A DNA stretch of 64,000 bases from Dictyophora rubrovolvata (taxonomy: Eukaryota > Basidiomycota > Agaricomycetes > Phallales > Phallaceae): NCBI GenBank assembly GCA_029959195.1, contig CP114125.1, forward strand, positions 496,001 to 560,000, in the 5' to 3' direction. The translations under genes and the position numbers were made by a program. Positions 49,249 through 58,695 of this stretch are shown here, one piece after another (the stretch's first letter is position 1; each line of letters starts with the position of its first letter). Under the pieces are notes generated by a model, which saw only the letters and a program-made list of their open reading frames with translations, was not told the DNA's origin and did no database searches.

Positions 49249-50056
49249 TAATAAGCCTGGTGCGCTTAGCTAATAAGGCCTGGTGTCTTCAACTTCTGAT
49301 CGCGTAAGCAGCGCGTAATTGTGTGCAAACTTGGTGCAAACTAAAACGAGTGTCGCCTTCGAAGTTGCGCGCGCAACATGCTTCGGGGAGACAATTGCAA
49401 TTGAATGAATGGCTGACGTGAATTTTTCTAAAAGCGACGACCGTTCATTCGACGTTATGCATTAGTAGGACGTCAACCATTGCGGAAGGTTCACACGGGA
49501 ACAGGAGTTTTTTTTTAATTTTGTGTGGGAATTGAGTAGATTTACTGTCCAAACCCATATAATTTTTATGAAATATTGCGCAGGAATTTTCACTTTTCCG
49601 TGAATTGCCGCGCCAGAATTGGCACACATCTGTGCCAATCATCAAAAGGTTGATTCAAAAAGTGTCTATTGTTATGTTCGAGTCTCTTATTGTTCTAACA
49701 CGAAAGACTATACGTGTTTCCCTAAATGGGTGGCTTAATCCATTCATTAGTTCGTAGAACAATAAGGTCGGTCGCTAGCCAGCCATCACCCGCCTAAGAG
49801 GCTCACATTTAATAGCCTCTCCTGTCAGAGCACCGCCATTCAAACAAGTTTATCCTGCCCCACTCATTTCATTCATTCCTTCCACAGCCACTCCTTTAAC
49901 AAATCACAAATTCAAATTACCTGGACGTTCATCAGGATATAAACCCAGCTTTGCTTTCTCCAAGAATCTAATCGTGTTTTCGTCGTGTTTCCTTCTTCAG
50001 CCTCACTTTCTCGATTCACGTCACCTTCTTTTTTCCATCTCGAATTACTTCTTGTC
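49249..50056. other. Divergent intergenic region
   Basis: About 800 bases lie between the minus-strand SSR4 start and a plus-strand small ORF, so both promoters should sit here. GC-rich patches near 49350-49380 (gcgcgcgcaac-like) and inverted motifs of the type tggcacac...tgtgcca (49619-49637) are seen. No gene is supported. Confidence 0.4.
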
Positions 50057-50266
50057 ATGTCTTCGAGCACTAGTCCTATAGCCTTCTTCGCCGCGTCAAA
50101 CACACCCGCCGCATTTTCACTATTCGTCCCATCTCAAGAACCCGGAGAGGCATATCAAAAGGGAAGCATCCTCCAGTCTTGTATTAATCGCAAGCCACTC
50201 TCGCGCGTCGATATCAAGGGTTTCGGAAGCTTGAAGGGTGACAAGAAGCAATCCAAGAAGAAATGA
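50057..50266 (+). CDS. Small conserved-looking protein of unknown function
   Basis: The ATG at 50057 opens 69 codons ending at TGA 50264-50266. The sequence begins MSSSTSPIAFFAASNTPAAF and ends with a Lys-rich tail (G-D-K-K-Q-S-K-K-K). The leader between 49860 and 50056 is pyrimidine-rich like a real promoter region, and an in-frame ATG at 49985 is possible but would add a less likely Ser/Phe-rich stretch. The compact polar middle (CINRKPLSRVDIKGFGSLKG) looks protein-like. I recognise no family. It may be a real small basic protein or chance. Confidence 0.4.
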   Translation: MSSSTSPIAFFAASNTPAAFSLFVPSQEPGEAYQKGSILQSCINRKPLSRVDIKGFGSLKGDKKQSKKK

Positions 50267-50736
50267 ATGATCAGGGGATCCAGAAGCGCAGGTCGTTTCG
50301 CGGACCACCCATATGTATAAGTCTTGTATTATAATTGCAAGCCGTGCGTTGTTTACCTTCTTTCCGACTATTGTCCTTTTTTTTCCTCTACAGTTGAGCT
50401 GATATTTATTTGTAGGTTATCTCATTTCGCGTCGTCATGATAACTCGCCACGTCGTCTTTATGAACTTGTTCCTCCTTGTTATGCTCATGACATGACAGT
50501 CTTCTTCCGTAGCATATGCAACTTTATGTATCAGCAATTTAACATTACATTATAAAAGTTTATGTTCTCTTCTGAAACGCGCACCTGGGACAAGGAGAGA
50601 GAAACAGGACCCGCAAGGGTGTGACACACAAATTTCAAACCCCGGCCTCGCTTAACCCCCGACCAATTGTTTGATAGCTTCCCCTTCTGCGACTTTTTTT
50701 CCTCCTTTGTTTTGCTGGTGGCCACTAAGCCATAAA
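50267..50736. other. Promoter region of DCP1
   Basis: No gene is supported. The stretch includes the 3' end of the small ORF's transcript and, close to the DCP1 start, a T-rich/C-rich tract (50676-50720) typical of fungal promoters. Confidence 0.45.
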
Positions 50737-53676
50737 ATGTCTTCAACTCGTCGCTCAACGTATGCTAGAGCTCGCACAAAATCGAATATAAACCCCTCCA
50801 ATTCGGAATCACAACACTCCCACCAACGGCCGTTTGCAAGCTCATCAGCATCTTCAATGTTAGGACCAACCACCACAAAGCAAGACCCTATGACTCCTTC
50901 GTCGCGGTATTTGCACAACCTCCGAGTTATTCAACGTCACGATCCGACTATTACTTCCTTATTCGACCAGTTCCCTCATGTTTGTGTGTATCACCATAAA
51001 GGAGACGAGTGGCAGAAGAAAGGCTGCGAGGGTGCCATGTTCTTGTTTGAACGGTAAGTCCGTCGGGTTGGTCTATGTACCCCTTTGAGACCAGGAGAGG
51101 AGCATTTACATTCAGTTGCTAAATCGCGCTTTTGTAGGGAGGAAGAGCCGAAATACGGATTTTACATTTTGAATCGAAACAACACTGGTGATTATATACA
51201 GCGTTTGACACCAGATGATGACATTGAGCTTGCCAACGCATACCTTATTTATCGGGCTTATGGAAAAGTGACGTGTTAGTTATTTGCTAAAATATATTCA
51301 GTTTTGGGGAAAGATGGCTTACTCTTTTCTTTGTTATAGCCGATACAATTGGGTTGTGGACTATGGTAACTCACGATCGGGAAGCCATGTCCCAGGTCAT
51401 GATGCGGTAAGTCTGGCGTTAGATACGAAGGCAAGGGCAAAAAGATGATAAATAAAACTTTTTTCTTTCTTACCAATTAGACTTCATTCATATGTAAGAA
51501 GAGGGGAGCGTTACCCTGATATATATCGTCGGAAACCAGAAACATGGTCGACAACCCCCGCACCGGCACATGCACATGCCCAAGCCCAATTTGTGCCTCA
51601 GCCACAAATTCAGAATCACACTCAAACTCAAACTCAAGCTCAACCTTTTCCTCCTCAGACTCCGACACACCCATACTCCCAACCACACTTGCAATTTCCT
51701 CTTCAGTCGTCGCCTTATCTACTTCATTCACCCGCCCAACGTCATCAACCTACCCATTCTTCTTCTTCGGGTGCCGCCCAAACCGATCTATCGTCATCCA
51801 TCTCTACATTCACCAATCTTATTGCCAAACTCGATAATAGCCACTCACAGTCGATAGTACCACCCACATCGTCGCCGTTTTTGCAGTTGCAGACATCGAC
51901 TGCCCATCCCCATTCCGGTGCGAGAATCAACAACAATGTCAACTTGAAAGCTCCCGATCGCACCATCTCCGCGTCTGTTCCCCTACCGAGATCAAGTACT
52001 GGTATTCCACTACTAGACAGTATCTTTGCATCTGCGTCTGGTGCGAGCGCCGCTGCAACTCCCCCGATACAACCGTCCCATCCTGGTCCAACCTTTTTCC
52101 CTACGTCATCGGCTTTTCAACAGCCTCGTATGAATGGTTTGGGGCAGTCGCCGTCTTCGTCTTCTGGTGTAACACCTACTCAGCCTATATCGGAATTACC
52201 ACGTACACTCTCGCCTTCTAGAAAACCTCCGCTATCACTAACATCAACATCAACATCACCATTCACTACTAATGGGTTTCGCCAGGGACTGAATGCATCG
52301 ATGCGTGGCGTTCTTCCATTTCCGACGGCGGTCGAACAGTCTCCGCGTACTGCCCGTCGATATGGTAGAGAGTCGGCTCCTCCGGGTAAAGCTAGTGCGT
52401 CTCATCTTTCGAATGGTGTGCACCATGTTCCAACACCTCGACGTCATAATTCAGCGCAGTACTCTCATATGAGTATTCCGGAAGCGAAGGAAGAGGAGGA
52501 GGAAGGGGAGGAAGAAGGGGAGGAAGAGCGTGGTGGTGATGGCCGAGTTGGGGATTTGGCGAACACGGGTGTCGGCGGCGTGATGGACTCACAGGTTCCG
52601 ACTATGCCTCCTGGTGCGCGATTGAAAAACAAGAAAAGGGAAAGGAGGCGTGAGGGTGATGACAAGTTGCAACAACAACAGCAGATTTCTTCGGACGTTA
52701 AGCAGGATGGTGTTGAGTGGACTCTTGTCGATGATCGGAGTCTTAGTGTTGATGATGAGGAGAGTGAGGAAGGTGAAGTGTCGGGGTTGGGAGATGGATT
52801 GATGGATGCTATTGCTACTCTTAGTGAATCGGATGCTTATGTGTCCGGTGTGAAGAAGAAGGAGGAGGAGAAGGCGAGCGGTGGAAGAGGGTTGTCCTCC
52901 GTTAATGGGAGTGGGAGTAGGAATGGGACTTCCGGTGTGTTAGGTTCTCGTGAAGTCACACCTGCGAACGCTGCTGTATCTGCATTGGCATTGGCATCAC
53001 CACGTTCTAATGTCAGCGGCGCCAACGGACGAGGAAGACGTAAGCGTAAGGCGAGGGAACGAGGAGAAGGAGTTGATAATAAGCTGGCCTTTCTTTCTTC
53101 TTCTGCTGGTGGTAACGATACGACGACAGCAGCGACGGCGACGATAATTAACGGCACAAGTCCAAGCAACGGAACTGGTGATACGGCTGCTGTTGATGCG
53201 AGCGGACCAACAACGTTGCATACTTTAAATCTGAATACAAATGTTACTTCTTCCTATTCTTCGCCTTCTTCTTCTGGGTTTCCTCCTCCTCCTCTCCCGG
53301 AAATCGCACGTGCGCCAAGCTCGAGTTCTGCGAGTTCTAGATCTTACCAGCAACATCATCGTCTTCATTCTACTGGCATTCCTTCAATTTCTACCGCTGA
53401 AGTACGTACTGCGTTGATGCAGACGTACGACGGGAACCGAGGCCGTGTTGGCGTTGACAATGCGGTAACTCTCGGAGAGGAGGAATTGAAGGCGGAGATT
53501 GTCAATTTGATTAATGTGAGTCATAGAGATATTTATAAGGCTATGGCTATGGCTATGACTGGCTTTATGTTGGCTGACCATGTTTTTTCCTTCTTTTTTT
53601 TACTTTTGGATAATAGAACGATCCGGCTTTTATGAAGGAATTGTATCAAATTTATTTATCCAAGGTTAAAGTGTAG
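50737..53676 (+). CDS. DCP1: mRNA-decapping enzyme subunit 1
   Basis: Six or so exons from the ATG at 50737 to TAG at 53674-53676. The N-terminal EVH1-like domain is spread over four exons: LHNLRVIQRHDPTITSLFDQ, V-C-V-Y-H-H-K, then KKGCEGAMFLFERE, YGFYILNRNNTGDYIQ and D-T-I-G-L-W-T-M. It ends in MMRLHSYVRRGERYPDIYRR. These are Dcp1 hallmarks (a G-x-[LM]-F-[LV]-[FY]-x-R strand and the L-N-R strand). A very long disordered region, about 550 residues rich in Ser, Gln, Pro and Thr, follows. The last exons give LGEEELKAEIVNLINNDPAF with M-K-E-L-Y-Q-I-Y, which is the C-terminal trimerisation helix of animal-type Dcp1; budding yeast Dcp1 lacks it. The protein activates the decapping enzyme Dcp2 in cytoplasmic P-bodies. 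It is unusually long at about 780 residues because of the linker. Confidence 0.92.
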
Positions 53677-56600
53677 CATGCTTTTTTCATTCGGCTGGAA
53701 TCCTCTCTCTATCAATAGGATGGTCTCGTGGCCGATTACGCACGTCCCATGTATTCATTTGTCCGCTTGTCTCTCAACTCTCAACAACAACCATGCATCT
53801 TATATCCCTCTTCTTCTTCGTCTATTTTCCGCGCAAATACAAAACACTCATAAACTATATATTCCCCCGTCTCCGATCCCGTCTCTGTCTCTGTCTCTGT
53901 CAATGTCGGGTTTCTTTTTCTTAGTCTCTTGGATCAGCAACGCAAGTACACAATTCACACAAATCCATAAGAACTCGCTATTCATCCAACTCATTTCAAT
54001 TTCAAATCATCGCTACAACAACACTTATTTCATCCAATTGTTATCATCTTAATCTATATTACAAGCTCAGTTTTCCTTTCTCTCTCTCTCTCTCTCCTAC
54101 GTCGCAGTCTTATTACTTTCGGCTGCACGATGATTACACTCTCACTACCGCTATGGTTCCGATTTATTAGCTTTCGTTTTCTTCGTTCCTCGCGTTCTCC
54201 TTGTTTCTCGTCTGCCTCCATCCTTTATGATTACGCTATTACGAGAGTTACTCCACATGTCGATTCTCTTCTCAAAAAGTCGAGGTCTCATACTTTTCTG
54301 ACGGCACGTCTCTCGTCTCTCGTTCCTTGATCCTATTTTCCGTTTATCATCTCTTTGTACACCCTTCATATTAAGCCTCACTCATTCATTATCTCTCGCG
54401 CCGATCCGCTCTTTCCTCTCTCTCTCCTTGTTTGACTCGACAACCTACCTATCCAACCACCACCCAATCTTTACTGCGGCTTTTTTCCTTTCTCCTCTTC
54501 TCCTCCTCCTCCTCCTCCTTCTCCTTCTGTACTTAGTATGACATTTGTACGAGATTTCTTATGAGCTTTTTCTCTTCTTCTTTTGATATTCCATGTGCTA
54601 CTGGGTTCCTTGGGGTATATGCTGTACATATGTTATATGTGGTCCGACTGATGGCGTAATGAAGTGACGACGATATATCGGACACCGTGCGGGTTTCCCT
54701 CTCCCTTTTTGTTTTCCTCGGTCCCCTCGTGCTCGTGCCTTTCGTTCTAATCTGGGAATATCCATGCGCACGCACAGGCCTGGTTGGGTTGTATTGTACA
54801 TATTCACCATCACTTTTCATGTCCTCACATTTACGCTCCATTCTGCGCCATCTTCCCCCAAATGTCGGATTCCTTTTTTTTTTCTCCTTCTCCTTAAAAA
54901 ACTCAAATCATACTTCCGTTTCTTTTTTTCCTTCTGTTCGGCCGGATGTCTGTTTGTCTATTTGTTTGTTTTACATAATGCTTGAAAGCAAAGCGTGTTT
55001 TTCTTTCTTTTCTTTCTTTTCTTTTTCTATTGAAAGAGTTTTTTTTTCCGGCATCACAGTTTTGTAATATTATGTTATCATCATGTTATTTCGCGTTTAG
55101 CACACTTTAACAACTAGTGCTTTATAACATCTTCCATTGTGATTTCTTTTTTTCTTTCTTTTTGCGAGTGCGCGTGTGCATCACATGTACAAAATCGGAC
55201 GGATTTCGTCTTTATTATCGACTTTGTTGCGGTTGAACAACAATGCGTATTATGTGTGTATGCGTGCATGCATAGACTCGGATGTATCACGCCGCGCTTT
55301 ATTACGAAATGTTCCCGACTATTATTTCTTTTTTTGTGCCTTTTTTTTGTTTGTTTGCGGTATTTGCGAGTGCGGGGCTTGTTGTTGTTCTGTGGTAATT
55401 GTTATTGTTATATAATTATTGAAGTTTTCTTGTTGCTATCAGCGTGGGCGTGCGGATGTCATTATTTCAGGATGTAAAACTTATTTGTCAAGTGCACAAT
55501 TGGCTAGATCGGATTTGGATCGGATATCAGTTGCGCGACTGACTGGTTTTGATCTTTTTCCGTTTCCGTTTCATCAATTTAGGATTGTGGATTGGTCGTT
55601 CTCCCATTTCGTTGCGGAATAATGTTTTTGTCGAAGATTTACTACTCTAATATTATAAGTTCATTTGATTTTTTTCATACATATATATATATATATATAT
55701 ATATGCGTGAGGCGCTGGTAATTTAGGCTTTGTTTGCCCTTTGAATTATGTAGTAACAATTTCATTGATGGAGTAGTGTACGTACGACATCTTTTTGTGA
55801 TATTGCGTGCATCCGCGTGGACATATAGGAACTTTCGATGTCGCCAGAAGGAATTTGAACTTAGTTAACAGGTGTCAGCTAATTATTATATGCGATCGAC
55901 CACGGCAACGAATGAATAAATGAACAAATGAATGGGATGGCGTGTGTGGTGACAATAATTGATTGTTCGGCTAAAATATCAGATTAGGTCAGACCAGTGG
56001 GATGTTTTTGTTGTTTTTTTTGTTTCTGGTTTTTTTTTCTTTTCTCAATTTTTCCTAATGCTGCTTTCAGACTGCCACGAGGATATTTATACGATGATGG
56101 ACGGATGTACCGATCATGTACTATACGCATACTATATAACCGGTACCTGCAAGGTGACATTCAAATGTCGGACAAGCTACGCAAAAGTTTTTCCTTCACG
56201 TTTTTCTTCGTTCCTTCTTTTCCTTGTTAATAAAATGGCAGGTTTTCCTTGATTCCGAGGCTACTTACCGGTGCCGTTCCCTCCAACTGGGTGTCTTTCG
56301 TTCATTTGCGTCGGTAATCGCGCTAAATATTTTTTCTTTCTTCTCGTTTTCGAACTCGAAGTCATTCGTTGATTATTATTTATCGCCTGGTTCGTCAAGA
56401 TTGTGATCGCCAGTAGAGTCTGGAGATTGGGGCCAGAGTGTGGTCGTGAAGATGTGAAGAATGGAGCAGGTCCACGTCACGGTCGCATGTTGCCGTCAGC
56501 TAGGGAAAGGAGTTCTTGGTCCTGCTGGCAGTAATTCAGTAATTTGTGGCTCAGGTTCGGCTTCTCCTCTCTTTCACTACATATGTATTGTCTTGACGAC

Positions 56601-58444
56601 TTAATAAAGGGCGTTTTTTTTTTCCGAGTCCAAAAGTGAGCCTGAGCCCATTTTAGTTTTAGGGCAAAGTCCGACGGCAGTGCTTTCTTTTGTTTTTGTC
56701 GACTTGGAAGACCCACAGGTCATTACATAGCCTTGGCCATGAGCTGTGCATGCATGTCTTAGATCTTTGGCAGGACGCGAACATGGAATGGCTGAGATCC
56801 ACAGCTTCCCATCGTACATTGCCATGTGCCATGGCATTTATACAAAAGACCACATGTTTCTTTTTCCTTCTTTTTTTTTTCGGCCAGGGTCTATTCAGCG
56901 AGCTGCATAATTTGAGTGATGACCATCGCGAAGTTGTCTCTATTCGGTATGGGTATGTTCCTCCTCCTTTCTCCTCCAGGCGTAAGTGTTACACATTCTC
57001 CATATATCTTTATCTGTTCATCTTGATATCGATGTGGGATTTTAGATTGACATTTACATTTCATTATGATCGCGATGATCTCCGGATTTGGCATGGCCTT
57101 AGCCTATGCCCTTAAGGTTACGCGGTGCATATTGTACTCGTACCGCCCTACCCTGGCTCCTGCATTCTTCTTTCTTCTCTCGGTTATTCTTTTGCTATTT
57201 AGACAGGTTGCATCTGCCACTCTTCATCCTCTCCCATCCACCTCCCTCTCACTCTTTCTTTGGTGAATATGGACCGTGATACCTGATCCTCCTGTCCGCT
57301 GCCACGCATGCAACGTCCACGTCCTTAATCGCATTGGCATTTGTTTATTGGATCAACTGTTGGACATTCTCCTCGAGTTGATTGGTTTTATTTATGAAAA
57401 AAAAAATTGACAAAATGTTGTCGAACGGTGGTCTTTCCATCCGCCCGTTTATTTATTGGTATGGGTGACCTACGCTGTAATGAACCGACACATTATAAGC
57501 TAACCAAAGTTTCTCAGCATTTCAACAAAAAGCAAATAATCAATGTACTATTTACCGACATTCCCGATCGCATCTATTTTATCTCATCTACATGGCATTT
57601 CTTCGGCATTTTCAGCAGCATTCGTCAGCATTAACACTCGCATTTTCATCTGCATCATTCCGCAATCTGTACAACATTTTAACATCAATATCATCATCAC
57701 TTCATCTTGCATCATATCGCATCGCAATTGCACTGTTTCACAAAATCAGGTAAGACGTCCGGTTTACTGCAACTCAACGCCTGATCTCGGCCCTAATAAC
57801 ACTTGGTGTACCCACAGAATACCAGTGCATTTTCTCTCTCAATCACTTGATCCACCAGTCGACATTCAAAACTAGTTTCAGATATTATATATGTTTTATG
57901 CCACGTGTATGTTCTTGTTTTGTACATTCTTGGCTCGATTGAATTCAAAGTATGAATTATGCAAAAGTATGGACAGTTTTTAGTATTTAAGTAAGTGAAA
58001 TTGAATATACTTGCCATATGCCATATGCCACATGCTTTTGTTTGCGATGCCCATTTCGGCTGAGCCTTCAATGAAGTGAAAGGAAGCATGACCTGAGCCC
58101 GATGCCCGATGCCCGATGCAGCAGCTGACCTTTGTCTCAAATCGACGGTCGACAGTCGGGGCACATCTATTACCACTGTTCCACTATTTACGTTCTCCCG
58201 AAGCGTCCATCGCTCGCGACAACTGAGATCTGAGATTTGGACCGTCGCGCGGGAAACAGCTTTGTCCTCCTTTTTGAATTCACAGCTCTTCATTTGTTCG
58301 AGTGATATCGGAGTAGGTTGGATATTAACAGTTACGTTAGCACGGAAGCTGTTAATATTTAATGTTAGGCCGTAAGACAAGGCGTATGGCAAGCGTCTTC
58401 TGGGACAGACGCGCGCGCCCAAGTTGTAGATGGACGTGACACTG
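53677..58444. other. Gene-free 4.8-kb interval rich in pyrimidines
   Basis: No gene is supported between DCP1 and the hexose transporter promoter. From 53680 to 55200 the plus strand is C/T-rich, with CT runs near 54080, 54415 and tcctcctcctcctcc near 54500; from 55300 T tracts are frequent. The longest open frame is on the minus strand (58422-57793, 209 codons) but it matches no family and overlaps an 88-codon plus-strand frame. A tandem gatgccc motif repeats three times near 58098-58120. The interval could contain untranslated or non-coding transcripts, which sequence alone cannot show. Confidence 0.4.
55681..55704. repeat. Dinucleotide microsatellite (at)12
   Basis: Twelve uninterrupted AT units preceded by tcatac and followed by gcgtga. 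Confidence 0.95.
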
Positions 58445-58510
58445 TGACGTCATTCACGTGCATGACGTTCACTTTCTAATGTTCCAAAGAAACTCGTACA
58501 TTATATATGG
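58445..58510 (+). promoter_or_regulatory. CRE-like site, E-box and TATA box upstream of the hexose transporter
   Basis: Three palindromic or core elements lie within 66 bases, about 190-250 bases before the transporter ATG: TGACGTCA (58445-58452, the bZIP/CREB-type site), CACGTG (58455-58460, a bHLH E-box) and ttatatatgg (58501-58510, TATA-like). Sites are seen; binding by particular factors is inferred. cAMP or carbon-source control would fit a sugar transporter. Confidence 0.6.
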
Positions 58511-58695
58511 CGGGTTAGATTTTTTGCATTTCATTTGCCCATGGCCTTCCCATCACTTTCTCTCATAAGCTCTCAACAACGATAAACTCCTTACTTGTCC
58601 AAATTCCCTGCCAGTCTTTCCTTTTTTTTTTTTGATTGAATACCCCCCTCTACCTCTTTTCTTTGCATTTTTCATCTCTTTGACTTGTATTAACG

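Noticed and set aside
51593-53635. 680-codon frame as an independent gene
   Set aside because: It is the long third-part exon of DCP1; the ATG at 51593 is internal and the EVH1 exons upstream join it in frame.
57793-58422. 209-codon minus-strand open frame
   Set aside because: It is long, but has no recognisable domain, overlaps an open frame on the other strand, and its codon pattern looks random. I kept it only as a note in the interval entry.
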